From an uncultured Olsenella sp. (GTDB taxonomy: Bacteria > Actinomycetota > Coriobacteriia > Coriobacteriales > Atopobiaceae), in contig URLM01000006.1 of the NCBI GenBank assembly GCA_900548775.1, positions 8,661 to 72,660 on the forward strand: 64,000 nt of DNA. Reading direction: 5' to 3'. Shown here piece by piece: positions 16,867-25,054 of the stretch (the stretch's first letter is position 1; each line of letters starts with the position of its first letter). Both the position numbers and the translations under genes were made by a program. Under the pieces are notes generated by a model. It saw nothing but the letters and a program-made list of their open reading frames with translations, ran no database searches and was not told the DNA's origin.

Positions 16867-17598
16867 GTGTCAAGAAAACTCGAGAACCTCGGTTCCCAGA
16901 TCAGAAGCGTGACAGACTCCGATGCAGAGGCGGCGCAGCGTAGTGGCACCTCGACCGCACCGGTTGGGACGCCGGACAACCCCTCCTTCAAGGTCCTCAC
17001 GGTCGCTAACGTCATCACCGCCTGCCGCCTTGCCCTCACGATCGCCTTCCTAGTTCTGTTCGTTCAGGGCATGAACCGCATCCTCGCGCTCGGCTTCTAT
17101 GCCATTGCGGCTATCACGGACTTCCTCGACGGCCAGATTGCCCGTCGCACGCAGACCGTCAGCTGGCTTGGCAAGGTCATGGACCCCATCATGGACCGCG
17201 TCCTGCTCTTCACTGGCGTGCTCGCCATCGTGCTCACCGGCGAGCTGCCGGCTTGGGTCGCGGTGCTGGTTATCGGTCGCGACTGCTACCTCGCCGTAGG
17301 TGCCCTCATCCTCCAGAAGTACCGTCGTCGTCCCGTCGACGTGGTCTACATAGGCAAGGTCACCACGGCACTTCTGATGTTCGGCTTCTGCGACCTGCTC
17401 CTGGGCGCCCCCGCGATTCACGGCCTCGGGCTCTGCGACGTCTCCTGGCTGCCTGGCCTTAACTCCCAGTCAGCTGCGCTTGGTATTTTCTTCGTGTACG
17501 CCGGCGTGGTCTGCTCGGTGACAACTGCGACCATCTACACCCGCGAGGGCATCAGGATCAGGCGCGAGGCGCTTCGAGAGCAGGAGGCCGCCAAGTGA
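16867..17598 (+). CDS. CDP-alcohol phosphatidyltransferase (PgsA/cardiolipin synthase-like)
   Basis: This is a membrane enzyme of phospholipid synthesis that transfers a phosphatidyl group from CDP-diacylglycerol to an alcohol. The signature DG-x2-AR-x8-G-x3-D-x3-D is complete in DGQIARRTQTVSWLGKVMDP with the final Asp in IMD. About six hydrophobic segments follow a soluble, Ser/Ala-rich N-terminal tail of about 45 residues. The start is GTG 16867 with AAGGA 9 bases upstream; an open frame back to 16732 looks non-coding. Its stop overlaps the next gene by four bases (GTGA). It is one of two paralogues here; the one at 43019-43633 is the canonical PgsA, so this one may make cardiolipin or another lipid. 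Confidence 0.82.
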   Translation: MSRKLENLGSQIRSVTDSDAEAAQRSGTSTAPVGTPDNPSFKVLTVANVITACRLALTIAFLVLFVQGMNRILALGFYAIAAITDFLDGQIARRTQTVSWLGKVMDPIMDRVLLFTGVLAIVLTGELPAWVAVLVIGRDCYLAVGALILQKYRRRPVDVVYIGKVTTALLMFGFCDLLLGAPAIHGLGLCDVSWLPGLNSQSAALGIFFVYAGVVCSVTTATIYTREGIRIRREALREQEAAK

Positions 17599-18740
17599 CT
17601 CGAGGCCGTCAGGGACTTCTCGTCCTCATTGCCCTTGTCTGGGCGCTTGTCCTTGCACTGCCCCAGAGCGCACGTGCAGAGGGGTCCCTTTCCGAACCCT
17701 CTCTCAGCGAGGCACAGTGCGCCATTGTCGAGGACTCCGAAGGCAACGTGCTCTACTCGAAGAACGCGGACAAGCAGATGCCCATGGCCTCCATCACCAA
17801 GGTGATGACTGCCATGGTGGCGCTGGACTCCGGCATGGACCTCGACTCACCCTGCACGATTCACGCATCCGACTTGGGAGCGGACTCCCAGACCGCGGGG
17901 TTCGTCGAGGGGAACACGCCAACCCTGCGACAGCTCCTCCGCGTGATGCTCGTCTATTCTGCCAACGACGCCGCCCTCAACGTGGCGCTCAACGTTGCCG
18001 GCTCCGAACAGGCTTTCGTTGACAAGATGAACGAGAAGGCCCAGGAGCTGGGGATGACGAACACCCACTTCGAGAATCCCCATGGCCTGGATGCGGACGG
18101 TCACTACTCCACCGTGTCCGACCTTGCCCTTATGGGCAGGGTTGCGCTCTCCGAGTACCCCTTCATCGCCGCAACCGTCCACACGCGCTCTGTGACGGTA
18201 AGCGTTGCCGGTGCGCAGAGGACCTTCTACTCGACAGACGAGCTCCTGGGAACCTACAAGGGGATCCGTGGCATCAAGACCGGCTACGTCGCAGGCAGTG
18301 CAGCCTTCCTCGGAGCATGTCAGAAAAATGGTGTCGAACTCTTCACCTGCGTGCTTGGCGCCCAGACGAGCGCCGGTCGCTTTACGGACACGGTCGCGCT
18401 TCTCAACTGGGCGTACTCGAACTACGAGAAGCAGACCGTCTCGCGAGGCTCGTGGACCGTTAGCGTGAGGCCCTATGCGCTCAACTTTGCCATGACCTGC
18501 CTCGTGAGCCCCAGCTCTGACGAAGCCGCCGTGGTCTGGCCTGAGGGCGGCGGGCTCTCGTACAGCACGACGATGCTCCAGCGTCACCTCCTGGTCGAGA
18601 ACGGACAGCCCGTCGGCTCGACCTCGTGGGCGCAAGACGGGAGAGCCGCAGGGTCCGTTCACTATGCCGCACGGCTCACGCTCGGCAGCGTTCCTCGAGT
18701 GAACGTTTTCACCTTGCCCCTCTATGGGTATGTCGCATAA
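17595..18740 (+). CDS. D-alanyl-D-alanine carboxypeptidase (PBP5/DacF type)
   Basis: This exported serine peptidase trims the terminal D-Ala from peptidoglycan stem peptides. A Sec signal peptide covers residues 1-28 (cleavage after SARA). The three penicillin-binding motifs are S66-I-T-K69, S122-A-N and K228-T-G. The chain is 381 residues. After the catalytic domain comes a beta-rich C-terminal part, with no obvious membrane anchor helix at the end. The GTG start overlaps the previous stop (GTGA). Neighbours in lipid and wall synthesis fit a cell-envelope operon. Confidence 0.9.
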   Translation: MTRGRQGLLVLIALVWALVLALPQSARAEGSLSEPSLSEAQCAIVEDSEGNVLYSKNADKQMPMASITKVMTAMVALDSGMDLDSPCTIHASDLGADSQTAGFVEGNTPTLRQLLRVMLVYSANDAALNVALNVAGSEQAFVDKMNEKAQELGMTNTHFENPHGLDADGHYSTVSDLALMGRVALSEYPFIAATVHTRSVTVSVAGAQRTFYSTDELLGTYKGIRGIKTGYVAGSAAFLGACQKNGVELFTCVLGAQTSAGRFTDTVALLNWAYSNYEKQTVSRGSWTVSVRPYALNFAMTCLVSPSSDEAAVVWPEGGGLSYSTTMLQRHLLVENGQPVGSTSWAQDGRAAGSVHYAARLTLGSVPRVNVFTLPLYGYVA

Positions 18741-18786
18741 AGACGAAGAGGTTGGCCTGCACCGCCAGGCCTCAAAGGGGGTTCTC

Positions 18787-19677
18787 GTGTCAGATGAACA
18801 GGAAGAGGGGAGAGGTTCCTCTCCGCATACGATAAGGGGGACGCTCTACCAGGAGCACCTTGTTCTTGGTGCGAGCTTTGGGCGTGCCGAGGACACGGGG
18901 CTCGTCTTCCCGATCCGCTATCCCGGGGAGGGGCCACTTGAAGAGGCGCTTGAGGGTGCGGTTGTGTCCGACCTCACGGGTGCCACCTACCGTCTGGTGT
19001 CCGGGGCTCACCCTCAGGAGCTTTGCGAAGCAGCGTTCTGCGGAAGAAAGCTGCGGGTTGGGCGGTGCGCATTCGAGCCTGCGCTCACGGGGGACGGGGC
19101 AATCACCTCGGTTCCCCTTCTAGCCCGTACCGGCGAGCACGAGTACGTGGTCCTTGACCCGACGAGCCGTGGTGCTGTCGTGGCCGGATGGCTCACCTTC
19201 CTCTCGCAGGTGAGAAGCAACGGAGTGGCTCCCTATGAGGGGACCACCGTTGAGGAGGCAAGCGGCATGCTCGTCCCCCTCCTCGTCATGGGCAGGCGGG
19301 CGAACGAGCTTCTCGCTGACTACTTGCCACAAGCCGCCCGGAACCTGCCCGCACGTGGCTCCGTAACGAACGTCTCGCTTGACGGGCACATTCCTGCACT
19401 GCTTGTTGGCCTTCCTTTCGGCGAGAAGGGCGTTGCTGCCTACGCGCTTCTCGTACACCAGGCTGCTGCTCGCACCGTGTGGCGGAGCCTTCTCTCGTTT
19501 AACTGGATTGAGCCCGTTGGCCGCGCAGCCGTGCTTAGCGCCTGGTCGAGCCTGCCGTGGTCGAAGGCGCTCGATTCCAGCGACGTCGTCGAGCTTGGCG
19601 AGCAGGACCTGCGCGCCTGGGGGCTTCTGCGCCCAGGAAGCGACTTCGTGGGCGCGCGCGGAATCAGCGGAGAATAG
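18787..19677 (+). CDS. Divergent GcvT/YgfZ-like folate-binding-fold protein
   Basis: I recognise this only distantly. The 296-residue protein has the layout of the aminomethyltransferase (GcvT)/YgfZ family: an N-terminal LYQEHLVLGASFG stretch, a VVSDLTGATYRLVSG segment like the T-protein entry, and a GEHEYVVLDPTSRGAVVAGWL segment that matches the family beta-hairpin. No YgfZ KGC[FY]xGQE motif is seen, so it is neither a clear YgfZ nor a full GcvT (about 370 residues). GTG 18787 is chosen because AAAGGGGG lies 5 bases upstream; ATG 18724, inside the previous gene, is the alternative. Nine bases separate it from ridA. A one-carbon or Fe-S repair role is possible but not shown. Confidence 0.5.
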   Translation: MSDEQEEGRGSSPHTIRGTLYQEHLVLGASFGRAEDTGLVFPIRYPGEGPLEEALEGAVVSDLTGATYRLVSGAHPQELCEAAFCGRKLRVGRCAFEPALTGDGAITSVPLLARTGEHEYVVLDPTSRGAVVAGWLTFLSQVRSNGVAPYEGTTVEEASGMLVPLLVMGRRANELLADYLPQAARNLPARGSVTNVSLDGHIPALLVGLPFGEKGVAAYALLVHQAAARTVWRSLLSFNWIEPVGRAAVLSAWSSLPWSKALDSSDVVELGEQDLRAWGLLRPGSDFVGARGISGE

Positions 19678-19685
19678 GGGAGCGC

Positions 19686-20063
19686 ATGAAGTACGCAATC
19701 AACGCCGCCCAGGCACCCGACGCATTCGGGTCCTGCTCACAGGGCACCACCGCAGGTCGTTTTGTCTACACCTCGGGCCAGCTTCCCGTTGGACCAGACG
19801 GCAAGACGATCGTGGGCGCAAGCGTCGCCACCCAGACCTCTCGCGTCATCGACATCATCGAAGCCATTCTCGCTGAGGTTGGCTGCACGCTCTCTGACGT
19901 AGCCCAGACCACTGTCTATCTTGCTCGCATTGAGGACTTCGATGCCATGGACAGGGTCTTCTCCGACCGCTTTCCCCAGCCCGCGCCGTCTCGCTCCGTT
20001 GTGGCGGTCTCTGCCCTGCCGCTAGGCGCGCTCGTCGAGATGGACTGCGTGGCCTGCAGGTAA
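19686..20063 (+). CDS. ridA: RidA family enamine/imine deaminase
   Basis: RidA hydrolyses reactive enamine/imine intermediates released by PLP enzymes such as threonine dehydratase, forming a cytoplasmic homotrimer. The protein is 125 residues, the normal length. The signature RSVVAVSALPLGALVEMDCVA contains the substrate-binding Arg and catalytic-site Glu. The N-terminal AINAAQAPDAFGSCSQGTTAG and VYTSGQLPV segments are typical. Its close spacing to the GcvT-like gene upstream suggests one transcript. Confidence 0.93.
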   Translation: MKYAINAAQAPDAFGSCSQGTTAGRFVYTSGQLPVGPDGKTIVGASVATQTSRVIDIIEAILAEVGCTLSDVAQTTVYLARIEDFDAMDRVFSDRFPQPAPSRSVVAVSALPLGALVEMDCVACR

Positions 20064-20105
20064 GCGGTATCATGTTAGAGCAATGATTACTCGAGGGGAG
20101 ATTTG

Positions 20106-20540
20106 ATGCAGCCCACCAACAACCACGCCACCGACATGGGGGCAACGGAGATATTCCGCATGCCTTCCGCAGACGCCACCGTCCCCGACCTCATGGCCGA
20201 GGAGAAGCCCGCTCATCCCACGCTGACCATCGTCAAGGGGCCCCAGATTGGCGAGACGTTCGAGCTTGACGCCCCCATCATCACCCTGGGTCGCGACCCC
20301 CGCAACAGCGTCTTCCTGAACGACATGACCGTCTCGCGGCACCATGCGAAGATGGACCTCTCGGCCTGCCCGCAGGGAAGGGCGACTGTCGAGGACCTCG
20401 GGTCCCTCAACGGCACCTGGGTCGACGGTGCCATCGTGAGCAAGGCTTCCCTCAAGGACGGCTCCACAATCCAGATCGGGACGTTCCGCATGGTGTTCCA
20501 CACGAACGCACGTCCGCGCAGGATCGACGCCGAGGGCTAG
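20106..20540 (+). CDS. garA: FHA-domain signalling protein, GarA/OdhI-like
   Basis: This 144-residue protein has an FHA phosphothreonine-binding domain: LGRDPRNSVFLNDMTVSRHHAKM holds the conserved Gly-Arg and Ser-Arg-His, and GSLNGTWVDG the Asn-Gly. Before it is a 50-residue tail with ATEIFRMP. This resembles the ETTSVFR phosphorylation site of actinobacterial GarA/OdhI, which switches control of 2-oxoglutarate dehydrogenase and glutamate metabolism. The next gene is an FtsR-like MerR regulator, as in mycobacteria (Rv1827-Rv1828). Sequence and context together support GarA; the substrate enzymes in this organism are unknown. The start is ATG 20106 with GGGGAG upstream. Confidence 0.75.
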   Translation: MQPTNNHATDMGATEIFRMPSADATVPDLMAEEKPAHPTLTIVKGPQIGETFELDAPIITLGRDPRNSVFLNDMTVSRHHAKMDLSACPQGRATVEDLGSLNGTWVDGAIVSKASLKDGSTIQIGTFRMVFHTNARPRRIDAEG

Positions 20541-20543
20541 GCC

Positions 20544-21281
20544 ATGCCTGACGCCGGATACCTCACCATCGGCAAGGTCGTGAAGCGGCTGCAAGGCCTC
20601 TATCCCGACCTCACCATATCGAAGGTCCGCTACCTCGAGGACGAGGGGCTTCTCAACCCGTCGCGCACTCCGGGGGGCTACCGCCTCTACTCGCAGCGTG
20701 ACATAAAGCGTCTCGAGACTATTCTCTACCTGCAGAAGAACCGCTTCCTTCCGCTGTCGGTGATCAAGGACGAGCTTGAGCGCGAGGATGCTGGAGAGCC
20801 TCACTCCGCTGCGGCAGAGTCGGCGGTCGAGGCCTCTCTCGTTGGCCCCGTGGACGAGGAGGTCGCGGAGAAGCTCCACCCCCTCGATAGGATGCCCGAG
20901 GTCGCAGGGGTCTCTGTGAGCTTCGTGAGGCAGCTCTCCGAGGCCGGCGTCATCACGCTCAAGCGCTCACCGCATGGGCGAGACCTCGTCGACGGCCATG
21001 ACATCGGCCTCATCCGTACCTGTGACGAGCTTCGGCACTACGGGATAGGGCCCAAGAACCTGCGGCAGTACGTGAACTCGGCAAACCGCGAGTCTGCCAT
21101 GTTCGAACAGGCGCTGGTGGTCTATGCAAAGAAGGGTGGCGGCGTCGAGACGGAGGTCACCGACGAAGCCCGCGAGCGCTTCGATCAGGCCTTCTCGCGC
21201 ATGCTTGCCCTTACCGACGTCGTGCGCACCGAGCTTATCCGCCGGCTTGTGCATCATTCTTTCAAGGACATGGATAGCTAG
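20544..21281 (+). CDS. ftsR: MerR-type transcriptional regulator, FtsR-like
   Basis: This is a cytoplasmic DNA-binding regulator of 245 residues. Residues 5-75 form a MerR winged helix (LTIGKVVKRL, then ISKVRYLEDEGLLNPSRTPG, then YRLYSQRDIKRL). A second region, EVAGVSVSFVRQLSEAGVI at about 115-150, resembles another winged-helix unit, as in the FtsR/Rv1828 group. No effector-binding cysteines are seen. It starts 3 bases after garA. FtsR in Corynebacterium controls ftsZ. The assignment rests on this gene order and the two-part architecture. Confidence 0.75.
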   Translation: MPDAGYLTIGKVVKRLQGLYPDLTISKVRYLEDEGLLNPSRTPGGYRLYSQRDIKRLETILYLQKNRFLPLSVIKDELEREDAGEPHSAAAESAVEASLVGPVDEEVAEKLHPLDRMPEVAGVSVSFVRQLSEAGVITLKRSPHGRDLVDGHDIGLIRTCDELRHYGIGPKNLRQYVNSANRESAMFEQALVVYAKKGGGVETEVTDEARERFDQAFSRMLALTDVVRTELIRRLVHHSFKDMDS

Positions 21282-21337
21282 AGCATGGCCAATCCCTGTC
21301 ATAGCACGCTCAGAAGCAACGAGGAAAGGAACCGCAC

Positions 21338-21874
21338 GTGTCTGATTTCGACTACGAGAGCCGCATCGTGAGCATTCCCGACTACCCTGAGAAGGGCGTC
21401 ATCTTCAAGGACATCACCCCGCTGTTCGCCGACCCCGACGGCCTCGTGCACCTCGTTGACGACATCGCTGACCACTTCCTCGGCCGTGGCATCACCAAGG
21501 TCGTAGGCGCCGAGGCGCGCGGCTTCCTCGTAGGCGCACCAGTTGCCTACAAGCTTGGGGCCGGCTTCGTCCCCGCGCGCAAGCCCGGCAAGCTTCCCCG
21601 CGAGGTGTACTCCCAGTCCTATACGCTCGAGTACGGCACTGACGAGCTGCAGATTCACAAGGACGCCCTCTCCTCGGACGACGTCGTCCTCATCGTCGAC
21701 GACCTCGTGGCCACGGGTGGCACGGCGGCGGCAACTGCCAAGCTCGCAGAGCAGTCCGGAGCCCGCATCGAGGGATTCTCGTTCATCCTCGAGCTCACGT
21801 TCCTGAACCCCCGCGAGGTCATCGCCAAGGATTACCCCAACCAGGAGGTTTACACGCTCATCCCCGTCAAGTAG
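21338..21874 (+). CDS. apt: Adenine phosphoribosyltransferase
   Basis: Apt converts adenine and PRPP to AMP in purine salvage. The 178-residue protein shows IPDYPEKGVIFKDITPLF at the N terminus, GAEARGF, the ARKPGKLPREV loop and the PRPP-binding motif VLIVDDLVATGGT. The start is GTG 21338 with GAGGAAAGGA 7 bases upstream. A strong terminator follows. Confidence 0.96.
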   Translation: MSDFDYESRIVSIPDYPEKGVIFKDITPLFADPDGLVHLVDDIADHFLGRGITKVVGAEARGFLVGAPVAYKLGAGFVPARKPGKLPREVYSQSYTLEYGTDELQIHKDALSSDDVVLIVDDLVATGGTAAATAKLAEQSGARIEGFSFILELTFLNPREVIAKDYPNQEVYTLIPVK

Positions 21875-21898
21875 CCACACGTGCTCTTGTCACAAGAT

Positions 21899-21930
21899 AC
21901 TTGGCCGCTCGCGAACGTGGGCGGCCAAGT
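21899..21930 (+). terminator. Rho-independent terminator after apt
   Basis: ACTTGGCCGC (21899-21908) pairs with GCGGCCAAGT (21921-21930), a 10-bp stem, followed by TGCTATTTC. Confidence 0.75.
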
Positions 21931-22050
21931 TGCTATTTCATGCTTGTTTTGCTTGGCCCCACGAGGGCCTTCTGCCCATCGTATGGAAAGACGTGCCGTT
22001 CGCAGGCGCCTGGCGTAGAATGGACCCCAAGCGTCGAAAGGACTTACGCA

Positions 22051-23286
22051 ATGACCCATGCAAGAAGAATCGTCACAGCGGGACTGGTTCTTGCCCTTGC
22101 CACGCCATGCACGCTCTCGCTTGCGCCAACCATCGCCATGGCAAGCCCGCAGGATGACCTCGCCGCTGCTTCAGCCAAGCTCGACTCCCTCGGCACCGCA
22201 CTCTCCTCTCTGCAGGAGCAGCTTTCCTCCGCCACCTCAGAGCTCGAGCAGACCGGATACGAAATAGCCAACACCGAGCAGCAAATCTCAGACACGCAGA
22301 CGCAGTTGGACGAGAAGCGCCAGGAGCTTGGCACGCGCATGAAGAGCTCGTACAAGTCTGGCCCCTCCAACGCGCTCGACCTGATTCTCTCCTCCGCCTC
22401 CTTCGAGGAGCTCTCGTCAAACATCTACTACCTCGACAAGGTCTCCGAGTCCGATGCCGAGGCAATAGCCGAGGTCCAGACCCTCTCAAACCAGCTCGAG
22501 CAGCAGAAGAGCGACCTTGAGCAGCAGCAGGCGGACCAGCAGTCCCAGGTGGACAGCCTCCAGTCGCAGACTACCGACTACCAGAACCAGGTCGCCGAGG
22601 CTCAGGCGTACTACGACTCCCTCAACGAGGAGGTCCAGGCACAGCTCGCGGCCGAGGCTGCCGCAGCTGCAGAGGCCGAGGAGCGGAGCTCCGTCACCAC
22701 GGTCGTCCAGGCCATCCAGACCCAGGAGACCATCAACTCGAACGGCGGAGACACCACCCAGAACGCCTCGAGCAACAGCAACAACGGCGGCACCACCTCC
22801 AATACGGGAAACACCTCAAACGGAGGGTCGAGCAGCAACACCAACTCGAGTTCGAGCAACACCTCGAACTCGAACACCAACACGAACAGCAACTCGAACT
22901 CCAACGGCAGCTCCCACTCAAGCAGCAGCACGAGCACGTCCAACGTTCCTTCGGGCGGTGGGGTCTCCGCAGCGCTGGCGCTCGTCGGCCATCCCTATGT
23001 GTACGGAGCGACCGGACCCAACGCGTTCGACTGCTCCGGCCTCGTGTGCTACGTCTACGGCTATGCACGTGGGCGCACCACGTACTCCATGATCAACTCC
23101 ATCAAGGCGAGCGGTGGCTGGAAGACGAGCATCGACCAGCTCTCGTATGGTGACCTCGTCTTTGAGTACGGCGGAAGCCACGTTGGCATCTACCTCGGCA
23201 ATGGCCAGATTGTCCATGCGGCCAACCCGTCATCTGGCGTCATCGTCGGCGGCATCTACGGCTTCTATGGCGGCGGCTCGTACTAG
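22051..23286 (+). CDS. Secreted NlpC/P60 peptidoglycan hydrolase with N-terminal coiled coil
   Basis: This exported endopeptidase cuts stem peptides of peptidoglycan. A Sec signal peptide covers residues 1-33 (ending AMA|SPQ). Residues 35-220 are a long Gln/Glu/Ser coiled coil like that of PcsB and CwlO; a Ser/Asn/Thr-only linker of about 70 residues follows. The NlpC/P60 domain is at the end, with catalytic Cys328 in FDCSGLVC and His377 in GSHVGIYLG. The layout suggests that the coiled coil holds the enzyme inactive until engaged by the FtsEX-type division machinery, as in PcsB; this is inference. AAAGGA precedes ATG 22051. Confidence 0.9.
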   Translation: MTHARRIVTAGLVLALATPCTLSLAPTIAMASPQDDLAAASAKLDSLGTALSSLQEQLSSATSELEQTGYEIANTEQQISDTQTQLDEKRQELGTRMKSSYKSGPSNALDLILSSASFEELSSNIYYLDKVSESDAEAIAEVQTLSNQLEQQKSDLEQQQADQQSQVDSLQSQTTDYQNQVAEAQAYYDSLNEEVQAQLAAEAAAAAEAEERSSVTTVVQAIQTQETINSNGGDTTQNASSNSNNGGTTSNTGNTSNGGSSSNTNSSSSNTSNSNTNTNSNSNSNGSSHSSSSTSTSNVPSGGGVSAALALVGHPYVYGATGPNAFDCSGLVCYVYGYARGRTTYSMINSIKASGGWKTSIDQLSYGDLVFEYGGSHVGIYLGNGQIVHAANPSSGVIVGGIYGFYGGGSY

Positions 23287-23314
23287 GATGCTCTGTTGGA
23301 GAAGCGCACTCTTG

Positions 23315-23339
23315 GCGCCCCCGTAAGGGGGCGCTTTTT
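23315..23339 (+). terminator. Rho-independent terminator after the NlpC/P60 gene
   Basis: GCGCCCCC and GGGGGCGC form an 8-bp GC stem with a GTAA tetraloop, followed by five T. This is a textbook terminator. Confidence 0.92.
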
Positions 23340-23429
23340 GTGACGCTGGCAGGTACGAGCAACGGGGTTAAAGAGTAAGCTTGTTTGTGCCGTTCACGTG
23401 TTAGTGGTGAGGAAAGTGGTGGTTTGCGG

Positions 23430-25043
23430 ATGACGGAGCGCGCAGCGCGCAGGCTTACGGTGGGGCGTCATCTCTCGAGACGCTTCCAGGTAAACCTCGT
23501 GGGGGAGGGAGCGCTCGCGGGTCTGCTCGGCGGAGGCGTGGTTACTCTCTATCGCCTTGCGCTCTCACTTGCCGAGAAGGGACTTCGCTCTATAACGGGT
23601 GAGTTCGCTGGCCATGCCATTCTCATGGCCGCGTGGTTTGCTATTCTTGCCGTTATTCTCGTGGTTGTCTCCAAGCTCCTGCTGTGGGAGCCATACACCC
23701 AGGGAAGCGGCATCCCACAGACGGATGCCGAGGTAATCGGGCGCATAGACATGCCGTGGCACCGTGTCATCGTAGCCAAGTTCGCCGAGGGGACCCTCTG
23801 TGCCTTCGCGGGTCTCTCGCTTGGTCGCGAGGGCCCCTCTGTGCAGCTCGGAGGCATGTCCGGCAAGGCCGTTGCCCGGATGCTCAAGCGCAGCAGGGGA
23901 GAGGAGCGCCTCCTGGTGACCTGCGGTGCCGCCGCCGGCATGTCTGCGGCATTCCACGCGCCACTCACAGGCGTCCTCTTTGCAGTCGAGGAGATCCACA
24001 AGGGCTTCAACGCACCGCTCATCGTCTCCGTCATGACCGCCTCGGTGGTGTCCGACTTCCTTGTCTCACAGGTCCTAGGGGTACGGCCGGTTCTCAGCCT
24101 TTCCTTTGCGGCAGACCTCCCTCACATAGACTACGCACTCGTTGTGGTCCTCGGACTCGCCTGTGGCATCCTCGGGGCACTGCACAACAGCGGAATGTTT
24201 CTTGCCCAGCGCCTGTACGGCAAGATTGACCGCCATCTCCCGTATGCACGGCTCGCCATTCCATTCGCGCTCTCTGGCGTTGTCGCGTTCACGTTCCCAC
24301 AGCTCATGTGCGGTGGAGATGCCATCGTGGAGACCATACAGCAGACGGGTGGCCTTGCGTGGTGGGCAATCATGGGGCTGCTCCTTGGAAAGTATCTCTT
24401 CACCACAATCTGCTTTGCCTCCGGCGCTCCCGGAGGAACCCTCTTTCCTCTCGTTGCCATGGGCTCGCTCGTTGGCGGGCTCTTCGGTGTAATCGCGATC
24501 AGCGCCCTGGGGTTGCCTCAGGCATACGTCGTGAACTTTGTGGCACTGGGTGTCGCCGGGTGCTTTTCTGGCGTTGTGAGGGCCCCCGTGACTGCCGTCG
24601 TACTTGTATTCGAGCTCACCGGCTCGCTCGACTCGCTGCTCTCCGTCTCGATCGTTGCGATTCTCGCATACGTCACGGCAAACGTGCTTCGTGTCGACCC
24701 CTTCTACGAGCACCTGCTTGCCGCGCTTCTTGGCGTGACACCTGACGACCCCATGGTCAACGGCGAGGCAGGCGAGAAGATCCTACACACCTACACGGTA
24801 GGCGCCGGAGCACGAATCGAGGGGCTGCTCATCAAGGACATCCCCTGGCCTGACAGCGTACGCATAGTCACGGTCGAGCGCGCGGGCCAGGAGATTGTGC
24901 CTACGGGCTCCACCCGAATCATGGCGCTCGACGAGCTTCTCATCATCATGGACACGGACACCGAGAGTGACGCAAGCCTCAAGCTGCAGCAGATGACGAG
25001 GGCTGGCATCGACACGCAATGGACTCCGCCCAGCATGCGGTAA
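23430..25043 (+). CDS. ClC family chloride channel/transporter with C-terminal TrkA-C domain
   Basis: This membrane protein of 537 residues moves Cl- or another halide. The ClC signatures are present in order: GSGIPQT, GREGPSVQLG (with the gating Glu), AAFHAPLTGVLFAVEE (with the proton-pathway Glu), and GAPGGTLFP. Both glutamates argue for an H+/Cl- antiporter rather than a channel. The last 80 residues form a TrkA-C-like regulatory domain. ATG 23430 is used; TTG 23424 is a close alternative, better spaced from GAGGAAA at 23409. Confidence 0.9.
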   Translation: MTERAARRLTVGRHLSRRFQVNLVGEGALAGLLGGGVVTLYRLALSLAEKGLRSITGEFAGHAILMAAWFAILAVILVVVSKLLLWEPYTQGSGIPQTDAEVIGRIDMPWHRVIVAKFAEGTLCAFAGLSLGREGPSVQLGGMSGKAVARMLKRSRGEERLLVTCGAAAGMSAAFHAPLTGVLFAVEEIHKGFNAPLIVSVMTASVVSDFLVSQVLGVRPVLSLSFAADLPHIDYALVVVLGLACGILGALHNSGMFLAQRLYGKIDRHLPYARLAIPFALSGVVAFTFPQLMCGGDAIVETIQQTGGLAWWAIMGLLLGKYLFTTICFASGAPGGTLFPLVAMGSLVGGLFGVIAISALGLPQAYVVNFVALGVAGCFSGVVRAPVTAVVLVFELTGSLDSLLSVSIVAILAYVTANVLRVDPFYEHLLAALLGVTPDDPMVNGEAGEKILHTYTVGAGARIEGLLIKDIPWPDSVRIVTVERAGQEIVPTGSTRIMALDELLIIMDTDTESDASLKLQQMTRAGIDTQWTPPSMR

Positions 25044-25054
25044 CGCTTTCTGGA

